Shown here piece after piece: positions 40,707-48,941 of a stretch of DNA of 64,000 nt (position 1 is its first letter; every line of letters starts with the position of its first letter). The stretch is from Yamadazyma tenuis (lineage: Eukaryota; Ascomycota; Pichiomycetes; Serinales; Debaryomycetaceae). A model generated the notes under the pieces. That model saw only the letters and a program-made list of their open reading frames with translations, was not told where the DNA came from and ran no database searches. Location of the stretch: assembly GCF_029203305.1 (NCBI RefSeq), contig NC_089464.1, forward strand, positions 806,001-870,000. The letters run 5' to 3'. Made by a program: the position numbers and the translations under genes.

Positions 40707-42725
40707 TTACCAGCCGAACAATCGAGAAGCAAATCCTTTGCTTCTTGGCCCTGGTTCGGCGGTGGATGCTTTTTTTTTGCTGAGAATCTTATAAACATCA
40801 TCTGAGTTCAAATAAATGTTTTCCTTAATAGGTTGTTTGGTGCTAGGATTGTAGTTAAGACTGGTGCTCGGAGCCAATTTTTGATCACCGTATCTGGTAT
40901 TTACATAGTCATTTCTTACGGAGCCAGTGGATGTCTTCAACGTTCTTGACTGTTCAATGGTGGGTAATCTTTGAGATGACCTGACCGACCTCAAGTCATC
41001 GTTCCGGTCATTTAGAATCTGCGATAAGTTTCTTTGGGTAATTGACTTGTAAATATTCTTGTATGTGTTGTTTAAATCACCGTTATTCAAATCATGCCCA
41101 CTATGAACACTGTAGCTTGATCTCGAATAGGGAAATCGGGGAATGACTTCAGCATTGGCTTTGGGGTCAGGGTCCATCCAATTCGATTCTGAAGTATACA
41201 ACTCGCTACGAGAAGATCTCCTGGATCGAATGTTGTGAGTTTTGTTGTATTCAGAAAGTGAAGTGGTTGGGAAATCATCACTGTCAAATGCCTTCTTGTA
41301 GTGTAACATCAGGTCCTCTTCTTTCTTTTCATCGTACATCAGGTGTTCTTTTCGTTTGAAATTTGCGGGTGCTTGAACGAATGAAGAGGATCTTGACATC
41401 GGACGCGATTTAGTGTAAGTGAAGGACTTGGATACCGACATTGACTCTTCATACTCATCAAGTAAAGAATCCATTGACGAATCTGATTTGGTATCATGAC
41501 GAGCAGAATTTATCCTAGGCGAAGCATAAGGGACTAAAGGTCTTTTAGGCTTTGGATGATGGACTTTTATAGTAGTATTATTTATGCCTGGAACTTGACT
41601 TATACCAGCAACGTCAAGACTTGCTAACGCACTTGATAGCGACTTATCGGAGTCGACTCTGGAGATTAAGTTAGACATTGGGTGAAATTGGGAATTTAGC
41701 TGAGGTGGCTTCAAAGGAGAACCAAGCTGAAGGGAGCCACTTATGACTTGCCCATTTTGATGAGGAGATAATGGAACTGACGGTGGAGACTCGGGGATCT
41801 CATTTGATATGTGGTTCATATTGAAGTTTAGAACAGAATCTTCCATAACCGTTTTGGGAGTCACCGGAAGCTTAAAATCACCGTTTTTGTTGTTTTTGGG
41901 AGGGTCAGCACCAATGGTCAAGTTCCGATACTTTACGACTTGTTCGAAGGTATCCCCAAGGCTCTCTATTATCTCTGAATTATCCGAGTTTATGAAGATT
42001 TTCCAGTACCTTTCTGGGTTTACAAGTGGTAAGATGAACTGATTGAACGCAATCCTTAGGATCTTAAGCTTGGGTAGCAATGGGTATATAAAAGAAGGAC
42101 CACAGGAGAGGTAAGTCACATCTCCATTGTGCAATTGAAAGATTTCAAATTCCCCATGTCCCAATAGTCTGCCCGAGGTAGCAGAAGCGCTATTCTTTGA
42201 TTCTCCAATTTCTTCATCAAACACAAGAATCCGGGCGCTTCTGAACTTAAAAAGCGACTCTTTTTCACCAACGTGATTTGTTTTGAGTTTTCTACTGGTT
42301 TGCTCATGGGATGTATCGCCAAGGGTTGACAGGTTGGATTTGAGGTTTCCCTTTGCTTCATTAATAAATAAACCACTACTGATGGTATCGTCACTTTTTT
42401 TGTATCTCATTATTGTTTGCCTACGAGGGCTTATAGGATCTCGTGGACTTATTTGTAAGTTATGGACTGGCATCACTGGACAATCTAATTCTGGAGGTTT
42501 GGTCTCGATGTCAATGTTTGGAATAGGTTCGACTGGAATTGCAGCTTCTAGGGGAGCTGGAACAGGGTGTTTGTTCTTTTTCCTGTTGTTACGTTTCCTT
42601 CGTTTTTTGGCCTGGTTCTTTAATTCCTTAGCTGAAGGTTTATCTGTATCCTTTTGAGTGTGGAGGGTGTCGCTGTGAAAGTTGGCGGGAGGATTGGAAT
42701 TGGGAGTGGCAGTTGTCTCGCTCAT
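40707..42725 (-). CDS. INP1: Inheritance of peroxisomes protein 1
   Basis: 672 residues from MSETTAT at 42725; the upstream extension begins with TTG. The N-terminal 60 residues are strongly basic (KKRRKRNNRKKNK). The conserved core, about 160-270, has FKFRSARILVFDE, GDVTYLSCGPSFIYPLLPKLKILRI and FILPLVNPERYWKIFI, as in the fungal Inp1 domain. The C-terminal 400 residues are Ser-rich and disordered and end in a short basic/aromatic tail (KGFASRLFGW). Inp1 tethers peroxisomes to the mother-cell cortex through Pex3 and controls how many pass to the bud. The tail is poorly conserved, so only the core supports the name. Confidence 0.8.
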   Translation of the reverse strand: MSETTATPNSNPPANFHSDTLHTQKDTDKPSAKELKNQAKKRRKRNNRKKNKHPVPAPLEAAIPVEPIPNIDIETKPPELDCPVMPVHNLQISPRDPISPRRQTIMRYKKSDDTISSGLFINEAKGNLKSNLSTLGDTSHEQTSRKLKTNHVGEKESLFKFRSARILVFDEEIGESKNSASATSGRLLGHGEFEIFQLHNGDVTYLSCGPSFIYPLLPKLKILRIAFNQFILPLVNPERYWKIFINSDNSEIIESLGDTFEQVVKYRNLTIGADPPKNNKNGDFKLPVTPKTVMEDSVLNFNMNHISNEIPESPPSVPLSPHQNGQVISGSLQLGSPLKPPQLNSQFHPMSNLISRVDSDKSLSSALASLDVAGISQVPGINNTTIKVHHPKPKRPLVPYASPRINSARHDTKSDSSMDSLLDEYEESMSVSKSFTYTKSRPMSRSSSFVQAPANFKRKEHLMYDEKKEEDLMLHYKKAFDSDDFPTTSLSEYNKTHNIRSRRSSRSELYTSESNWMDPDPKANAEVIPRFPYSRSSYSVHSGHDLNNGDLNNTYKNIYKSITQRNLSQILNDRNDDLRSVRSSQRLPTIEQSRTLKTSTGSVRNDYVNTRYGDQKLAPSTSLNYNPSTKQPIKENIYLNSDDVYKILSKKKASTAEPGPRSKGFASRLFGW

Positions 42726-43238
42726 TATACCAAGGGGGGCAGAGAGCAATGGTTACTGGGGGTTCAGATATTCTAGGTAGTATCGTGATTTCAGTAGCTA
42801 TTTTGCCATCAATAACAAAAACAATTAGGAAACAACTGAGGTAAATTATATTTGTTTATGGCAGTCCGCGATCAGCTGTAATTTTTCAGTGGAGACGCAC
42901 CGTTGGTGCATGCGATTCTGGGGTTGCGAAAAAAAAGCAGAGGAGAGATTAGGACTTGATCATGTTGAAAACACAACAGAATTGGTGAACAAGGGGGAAT
43001 CCTCTTGGAATCCTCTTCATTACTCAACTTTTATTTGACCGTATAGTTCACCTTGTGACTATAATTCGGAGTATAGACTCGATCTACATCAGAACATTGC
43101 CAGTATTGGCGAATAAAAACCTTAATTAGCAAAATAAGTACTCTATAAAAACCTGAAGGCAAATTCGATTCCTCGAAACAATGGGAATCTAACGAAGGAT
43201 AATTTGATCGATTGTGAGGGGCCCTTATTACCCCTGAG
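42726..43238. other. INP1 upstream region
   Basis: 513 bases between INP1 and the RBD2 stop, both minus strand. A GGAATCCTCTT direct repeat occurs near 42997-43017. No gene was seen. Confidence 0.5.
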
Positions 43239-44093
43239 TTAGGCGGCTCCTAAAACATGTCCTTCGCTTCTGAACGTAGTATGAGCAGTTGTATCAGTCG
43301 AGCTAGAAATGGCTACTGTCTCTGGATCAGAACTGAATATCGGCAGATAGGCCACGTATCTTAAATTGATCGCTTCTTGCTCACCAACGAAATCCACCAA
43401 GCCGTCTAATAATTTGATGAGTCCTGCTAATTTGTTCTCTATAGCCACAATGATCGACAGAGGTGGATAAAGAATATTCAACTTTCCGTAGGCCAACAAG
43501 TAGCCACTAGAAATACCTGCCAAGTGACCGAAGAACGACAGGCCCGGGAAGATGACGGTCACAATTGCCAATGACACGAAGGGAGAATACTTGGTAGGGA
43601 GCAGTATATCCGTACCATTGAGCGGAAAACGGAACAGCACTGGCTGGAACTCATGTTCTTTGACAGCAAAGTAGGTAACGAACAGGAAGATAATTCCCGA
43701 TAATCCGATAACACGCGTGTTTGGATACAAAAAGCTTCCTAACAAGCAATATTGCAACCCAGCAGTGACCGCCAACAAATTGAGAGTTATTCCGGTGTGA
43801 ACCGTACCATGTGCTCTTTCGAAGTGGCACATAGGGGCAGCAATGGCAAGAATGTTGACCAAATAATGGGTGAATCCGGTGTGGTAGAGCACATAAAATG
43901 ATACTCGATTCAAATCGAATCGGAATGGAGCATAGGGATCTAAGGAGAAGAAATTGCTGAGGGCACGATTTGAGAAGGAATCAAGGAGTAAAAGGAGAAA
44001 TGTGAATGGAATCAAACCTACTGTCAACGCGGGGTAGTCCTTAAGTTGGAAGTCCTGGGGAATTAACCTAGTCAATCTGTTGAGCAAACTCAT
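43239..44093 (-). CDS. RBD2: Rhomboid protease Rbd2
   Basis: 284 residues with six membrane helices. Catalytic Ser lies in RVIGLSG (the rhomboid GxSG motif) and His in FFGHLAG. The N-terminal HxxxxN-like element YHTGFTHYLVNILA matches the oxyanion region of rhomboids. Rbd2 is a Golgi/ER rhomboid that, in fission yeast, cleaves the sterol regulator SREBP with Cdc48; in S. cerevisiae its substrate is less clear. The cytosolic tail (about 215-284) ends VLGAA, close to the VLGTA end of S. cerevisiae Rbd2. Confidence 0.9.
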   Translation of the reverse strand: MSLLNRLTRLIPQDFQLKDYPALTVGLIPFTFLLLLLDSFSNRALSNFFSLDPYAPFRFDLNRVSFYVLYHTGFTHYLVNILAIAAPMCHFERAHGTVHTGITLNLLAVTAGLQYCLLGSFLYPNTRVIGLSGIIFLFVTYFAVKEHEFQPVLFRFPLNGTDILLPTKYSPFVSLAIVTVIFPGLSFFGHLAGISSGYLLAYGKLNILYPPLSIIVAIENKLAGLIKLLDGLVDFVGEQEAINLRYVAYLPIFSSDPETVAISSSTDTTAHTTFRSEGHVLGAA

Positions 44094-44273
44094 TGTTGGA
44101 GGAAGGAAAAAAACAAATTTAGTGCGGCCAGATGAGGTTCATTTAATTGATCCTCAACTCTAGAACCCCCAACAGGACCACAAACACGTGTATTTTGTGA
44201 GTTTGACATTATATCATTACTATTTATGGGTGGAATTGATATTGTATATAAGCTAGCTTCAGTGGCTTCAGTG

Positions 44274-44729
44274 CTACTTGAAATGGGCTTCTACCTTCTC
44301 TTTAAACGTCTTCATCACCTCGAGTTTGCTCTCGTTGTTGACCCGAAGTGTCTCAATTCGTTCCACCCGGGTGTCTACACTCTCTGTTATTCCAGGAAAG
44401 TCTCTTAAATACTGTTTAATGTTGGCCAATTTGAGTCGTATTCCACCTACCTGGTTATCAAAGTCTTTGGCCAGCAAAATACCCGATTGTAAGTCATGTA
44501 GCACTCCAAATAGCTCGGGGATTAATTCTTGTTGGTGTAGTTTCTCTAGCTGATCGGGTTTAACTTCAGGTACGGGAATATCTATGTCCATGGCTATATC
44601 TGGAGACTGAGATTGAGCTCTGCTCTGGGACCGGGAGAGATTATTGGGTGAGCCTGGCAGACCATCCTTCGCAATGGCTTGCAATGCTTGGCCTGGAGAG
44701 GTGAAGTTGAACTCCTTTGGTGACAGCAT
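44274..44729 (-). CDS. MED9: Mediator subunit Med9
   Basis: 151 residues. The N-terminal half is Ser/Gln-rich and disordered. The C-terminal half is a helical hairpin: ELIPELFGVLHDLQSG, FDNQVGGIRLKLANIKQYL, then a long charged helix. Order and spacing match S. cerevisiae Med9/Cse2 (EFIPHIFYSLHQI, LTGSIRHRLKLCKSLI), part of the Mediator middle module that binds RNA polymerase II. Similarity is low but collinear. It is divergent from ENV7 with only 100 bases between start codons. Confidence 0.7.
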   Translation of the reverse strand: MLSPKEFNFTSPGQALQAIAKDGLPGSPNNLSRSQSRAQSQSPDIAMDIDIPVPEVKPDQLEKLHQQELIPELFGVLHDLQSGILLAKDFDNQVGGIRLKLANIKQYLRDFPGITESVDTRVERIETLRVNNESKLEVMKTFKEKVEAHFK

Positions 44730-44829
44730 TTCCCGTGAAAGGATATATTATGGCAAAGATTCTCAGGCAAGTAAAGCAGCGAAAAAATTCGTGCGAGTTG
44801 TTTACCTTAAATTGTTCAGACAAACTAAT

Positions 44830-45927
44830 ATGGAGGCAATCTTATCGGTATTTAACTGTTGTTTTCCATGTTTTCCGGATCTATCCTCACCATACTTGAT
44901 AATCAACAACGAGAGATACAAAATCATTCGTCTTTTGGGAGAAGGTGGTTTTTCATATGTGTATTTGGTTTCCCACAAGTCTCATAATAATTCCCTATAC
45001 GCATTGAAGAGAATAAGATGCCCCTATGGCTCCAACGATGAAGCGTACAAAAACGCCATGAAAGAGATCAGAAACCATCATCGGTTTACATATGCCAAAA
45101 CCCCCTATATTATTCAATCAATAGATGAAGCAGTTGTTCAAGAAAAGGATGGATCTCGAACCATTTGTATTCTTCTTCCGTATTTTGAAAAGTCATTACA
45201 GGATATAATCAATTACAAGGTGCTAAATAATGAAACTATGAATGAGGAAGAGATTTTACGAATCTTTGTGGGGATTTGCCGAGGATTACAGGTAATGCAT
45301 AAGTACAAGAAGGTCACCAGAGCTGCCAATGGAGACACAAGGTCCACCACGCAACTGGAGGATGAGGCAGACCTACTTCTACCAGAAGTCAGTGATGATG
45401 AAGAAGGACTCAGTTCCAGCGGTGCAGGCCTTGAGATGGAAGAAATGATTCCGTTTGCTCATAGGGATATTAAGCCCGCGAACGTGATGCTTTCTGCTGA
45501 AGGACTTCCTGTGTTGGTAGATTTGGGATCGTGTTCACGAGCTCGTTTAACCGTGAAAAACAGACAACAGGCATTAACCTTAACAGACTTTGCCCTGGAG
45601 CATTGTACTTTACCCTACAGAGCTCCGGAATTAATAGACGTTGAAACCAATGCTGAGATCACTGAAAAGACCGATATCTGGTCGTTGGGCTGTTTATTGT
45701 ACAGCTGCTGTTTCGGGTTCTCACCATTTGAAAAGATGGAGATTGAACAGGGGGCCAACTTAACGGTGGCCATTTCCAACGGACGCTATTCTATTCCAGA
45801 AAACACGCACGACTACTCTCCAGATCTCATCAAAATGATCGAGTCTTGTTTGGTACTTGACAGCAAAGCCCGTCCTTCAGTTGATGAGTTACTTGAGATG
45901 GCTCTTGAGTCGCAACGCAGAAGCTAA
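44830..45927 (+). CDS. ENV7: Vacuolar membrane protein kinase Env7 (STK16 family)
   Basis: 365 residues from MEAILSVFNCCFP at 44830; the longer frame to 44644 begins upstream of any homology and overlaps the MED9 promoter. Cys10, Cys11 and Cys14 near the N-terminus are the likely palmitoylation sites that attach it to the vacuole. The glycine loop is GEGGFSYVY at 37-45 and the catalytic lysine is Lys60. HRD is 211-213 and D231 belongs to the DLG that replaces DFG. An acidic insert (about 165-205) precedes HRD, as in fungal members. Env7 restrains vacuole fusion. A CTG codon in DFALEHC sits at a small residue in STK16 kinases and reads better as Ser. Confidence 0.88.
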   Translation: MEAILSVFNCCFPCFPDLSSPYLIINNERYKIIRLLGEGGFSYVYLVSHKSHNNSLYALKRIRCPYGSNDEAYKNAMKEIRNHHRFTYAKTPYIIQSIDEAVVQEKDGSRTICILLPYFEKSLQDIINYKVLNNETMNEEEILRIFVGICRGLQVMHKYKKVTRAANGDTRSTTQLEDEADLLLPEVSDDEEGLSSSGAGLEMEEMIPFAHRDIKPANVMLSAEGLPVLVDLGSCSRARLTVKNRQQALTLTDFALEHCTLPYRAPELIDVETNAEITEKTDIWSLGCLLYSCCFGFSPFEKMEIEQGANLTVAISNGRYSIPENTHDYSPDLIKMIESCLVLDSKARPSVDELLEMALESQRRS

Positions 45928-46055
45928 TGCGAAACAAAAACCGCGCTAGTGAAATTACCGCTTACACCACCAAAATCGACTCGTCAAGCATTAGGTTCTG
46001 GAGGTGGCATAGCGGGGGTCCTCCAGTGAAAAGCATTGAATTCTAAGATATACAA

Positions 46056-46490
46056 ATGACGTTGACCAAATACCAACGTGGTGACTTAATGGAAGGTTGG
46101 AACGATTGTCCACCGGTGATGCTTCAAAAAAACATCAGTTCAACCAGTATGCTAGTTAACACCTCACCTACTCTTGTTCCCGAGACAAAACTCTACGCAA
46201 ATGATATCGCTGCTAATGTTGATATTGCAATGGTTGTGGAAGAACTCACGTCTTTTCCTACGAGTATTCCTGAGAAGATGCTTGGACAGATCAAGGTGAA
46301 GTTGACCAAAGCATCCGAATCCATGAGTTCGGGCAGCAAACAGTTTGTGACAGAGGTTTTGGAGCAGATCAAAACCGGAGCAGATTCTGCCATTTTAAAG
46401 AGCCTGATTGTAGAGTATATGATGGTGAATGATGGCGTTAGCAGTTGGTGTGCCCCATTGAAGAAGTTGGTTGATAGCATAGATACGTAA
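46056..46490 (+). CDS. Small SRA1-domain protein
   Basis: 144 residues. The N-terminal GWNDCPPVML resembles the GWNDPPQF start of animal SRA1 (steroid receptor RNA activator protein). The C-terminal 95 residues form a predicted helical bundle with the SRA1 pattern: VVEELTSF, IKVKLTKASESM near the start of the domain, VLEQIKTGADSAILKSLIVEYMMVNDGVSSWCAPLKKLVDSI. The same fold closes Sec31 of COPII coats, but here it stands alone. The role in yeast is unknown to me; in animals it is a transcriptional coregulator. The gene converges on SUI3 with 85 bases between stops. Confidence 0.65.
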   Translation: MTLTKYQRGDLMEGWNDCPPVMLQKNISSTSMLVNTSPTLVPETKLYANDIAANVDIAMVVEELTSFPTSIPEKMLGQIKVKLTKASESMSSGSKQFVTEVLEQIKTGADSAILKSLIVEYMMVNDGVSSWCAPLKKLVDSIDT

Positions 46491-46575
46491 TAAAAGATCA
46501 AGAAAATGTATATTTGTTATGATATGATACACAGAGGAATATTTGTTGAGAGAAAGATAGTTGCAGCCAAAAGCA

Positions 46576-47421
46576 TTAAATCAACAACTTTTTTCTCTTT
46601 CCGATTTGGGCCTGGAAACCAGTCTTAATAGACGATACCGATCTGGTGGAACCACATGCATTACAGCTCAAAAAGTGTAATCTGTTGGCAGATTCTCTCT
46701 TCAATACCGTGTTCATAGACTTGCATGTCTTACAAGTGACATACTCGATGATGTACCTTCTTAAAACCGATTCCATTTGCTTAGGTTGAAACTTACCTCT
46801 CAAAACCAATCTCTTTTCACCATCAATCGAACCCGAAGTACCCAACTCGGCGAATAAATATTGTATCAAATGCTCGGGGTTTCTTTGTAAGACAGTGGCA
46901 ATCTCTTGGACGTTGGCAAACAAGGTCTTCTTTGAACCTTCTCTTTGACATACTGGAGGAGGAATTCTGAATTTAGGTCCCGATCTGGCTCCAGCCAATT
47001 CTGGGTTATTCTCTTTCAAAATGTTGAAGAAACGGGATAACAACTCTTCATATGGCAATCCTCCCAACTCTTGGGCTGAAACAGTGGTGGTTTCTTCTTC
47101 TGCTGTAGGGGTAGTTTCTTCAATACCAGCTTGTTCTAATTGTTGTTCAAAGTCAAGAACATCGGCAGCTTTGACAGACTTCTTCTTCTTCTTCTTTAAA
47201 GTCAAGTCGGCGAACTCAGCTTCCAAGTCTGCTGGGACAGGAGAGGATTTAGAACTTTGTTCTTCAACAGGCTTCTTTGCCTTCTTCTTTTTCTTCAATC
47301 CTGAGAACAAATCATCAGTGTCGGCTACAGCTGGGCTTCCTTCGGTAGAAGGAGCTTCCTCTGTGCTCACAACTTTCTTCTTCTTCTTCTTCAAGCTTGG
47401 ATCAAATCCTAAATCACTCAT
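46576..47421 (-). CDS. SUI3: Translation initiation factor eIF2 beta
   Basis: 281 residues. Three lysine blocks in the N-terminal half (about residues 11-16, 44-50 and 76-81) bind eIF5 and eIF2B epsilon, as in all eIF2 beta proteins. The C-terminal domain has FRIPPPVCQREGSKKT, RNPEHLIQYLFAELGTSGS, and a C2-C2 zinc ribbon (CKTC and CNAC near 235-260). It carries Met-tRNA to the 40S ribosome with eIF2 alpha and gamma and influences start-codon choice. Confidence 0.96.
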   Translation of the reverse strand: MSDLGFDPSLKKKKKKVVSTEEAPSTEGSPAVADTDDLFSGLKKKKKAKKPVEEQSSKSSPVPADLEAEFADLTLKKKKKKSVKAADVLDFEQQLEQAGIEETTPTAEEETTTVSAQELGGLPYEELLSRFFNILKENNPELAGARSGPKFRIPPPVCQREGSKKTLFANVQEIATVLQRNPEHLIQYLFAELGTSGSIDGEKRLVLRGKFQPKQMESVLRRYIIEYVTCKTCKSMNTVLKRESANRLHFLSCNACGSTRSVSSIKTGFQAQIGKRKKLLI

Positions 47422-47626
47422 GATGGTAACTATAATGTGATTAATGTAAGTTAGTGAGTAATGGCCGAACCTGAAAAAATTTCATGGAGCGACGCGCACG
47501 ACTGAATCTGAAAAATTCTGGTTACAGCATGGAAACTTATTGTGTAAAGGGCTTTATCTTCTATGTAGTATACAAGGGGGAAATGAGGTAAAACGGATGA
47601 GAAATGCTTGGTGATATTGGAGTGAT

Positions 47627-48247
47627 TTATGAAACAGACAAGTTTTTGATTTTGGTAGCGAGACCTTTAGAGTCTTCTTGTTCTGCTTCTTTAGCTCTTT
47701 CTTCTGCTTCTTTAGCTCTTTCCTCTGCTTCTTTACTTTCACTTCCAGGAGCGTATGTAATCTTGGATTCTTCTTCCCCTTCTTCCACCTTAAAGTCACT
47801 TTCGACCGAGTACTTTTTCAAGAACCACTGTTCGATTTCCTCTTGATCGTTGTTCTCAGCTTCGAACATAACATCACGCCCAGCCAGATTTTTGGCAAAC
47901 ACATCCCCTTCGTACTTATCTGTTAACAATTTGAGTACTTCTAAATGTCCATTGAATGCGGCCCAATGTAATGAGGTGTTTCCGCTTTCATTTGGTGCGT
48001 TAACCAAGATTTGGGCATCTTCTTTAGAAACAATAGATAACAAGTAGTCCAACACTTCGAGGTGGCCATTTGCTGCGGCCATATGAATGGGAGTACTCAA
48101 AGTTATATCGTCCTTGATTTTGAGTAGTAATGAAGGGGATATTTCATCGAATATTTCTTTCAAGGTATCCAAGTCACCTTCTCTAGCATCATAGATAACT
48201 GCATCCATTTCCTCTTGGGAGAGTTCAACAATTTCAGTACCCGACAT
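47627..48247 (-). CDS. YAR1: Ankyrin-repeat ribosome assembly chaperone Yar1
   Basis: 206 residues (S. cerevisiae 200). Yar1 is the dedicated chaperone of ribosomal protein Rps3 and works in 40S biogenesis. The start VIYDAREGDLDTLKEIF is followed by two clear ankyrin repeats (STPIHMAAANGHLEVLDYL, NTSLHWAAFNGHLEVLKLL) and a third partial one. The acidic C-terminal tail contains a direct duplication of EAEERAK, written in DNA as a 21-base repeat near 47693-47734. A PAC element lies in its promoter. Confidence 0.93.
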   Translation of the reverse strand: MSGTEIVELSQEEMDAVIYDAREGDLDTLKEIFDEISPSLLLKIKDDITLSTPIHMAAANGHLEVLDYLLSIVSKEDAQILVNAPNESGNTSLHWAAFNGHLEVLKLLTDKYEGDVFAKNLAGRDVMFEAENNDQEEIEQWFLKKYSVESDFKVEEGEEESKITYAPGSESKEAEERAKEAEERAKEAEQEDSKGLATKIKNLSVS

Positions 48248-48941
48248 CCTAGTGTATGAATATACGGAGGTCTATGTGAATATATCTGTAAAGTGCAAAA
48301 AACTAATAAGGAACAAACCTTTTACGTTTTGGGTCGTTTTAAAAGTAATTCAGAAACTTTTGACAATCGCATCGAGATCAATGCGACTTTGCGATGAGCA
48401 TGGTTTAAAGAGGAGAATGTGATAAATTCTGTAAATAGCCTTGAATAGTAAGGAATTGGAGGAGGTTTAGGGAGCAGTGTAATATCCAAGATAATTCAAG
48501 GGCTTTTCTGCTGCCTTTTTTATTATTTCAAAGGAGAAATTGGTGATAGTGCAGTGGTTGCAAATTTTGTATTCTTCAAGTAATACTTGAACTATGGTAC
48601 CCCAATTACTGATTATAGATTGCTTGCATTCTCTAAAGTTACTCCAAGATTCATTAATCACACCATTTTCATGTCAAGCTGAAAATAGTACAAAAAATGA
48701 ATACTTCAGGAGCATACGCCTGCCCAGTACATGACCTCAACCCCTAGTAAGAGCACAAAAGAGGACGAAAGCATCAGGAGTTTCAGAAATATCCAATTAT
48801 TTGCTCGTAATCACAAATTTCTCCTATATTTCGTGCTAGCAAAAAGGAGTATCCCTCTACCTCCACTGCACTTCTACAATTCCAATTAAATCGCATCGAA
48901 AAATGCGAATACAACTTATCTGATGGCCAAACAATACCATA
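48248..48941. other. Divergent promoter region YAR1/RTP1
   Basis: 694 bases. It holds the PAC site described separately. A 64-codon frame at 48467-48661 on the minus strand has no ATG, starts with GTG, and shows no family match. I do not call it a gene. Confidence 0.5.
48391..48399 (+). promoter_or_regulatory. PAC element upstream of YAR1
   Basis: GCGATGAGC is a full match to the PAC box (GCGATGAG) bound by the repressors Dot6/Tod6 in ribosome-biogenesis genes. It lies about 145 bases before the YAR1 ATG, which fits Yar1's role with Rps3. A related CGATGCGA on the other strand is nearby at 48368-48375. Confidence 0.6.

Noticed and set aside
44644..44829. Extended N-terminus of ENV7
   Set aside because: It overlaps the MED9 coding start on the other strand and has no homology; the cysteine-rich start at 44830 fits the kinase family.
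48467..48661. 64-codon frame between YAR1 and RTP1 on the minus strand
   Set aside because: No ATG; stop just upstream of the GTG; I tested a possible upstream exon and the phases lead to stops.
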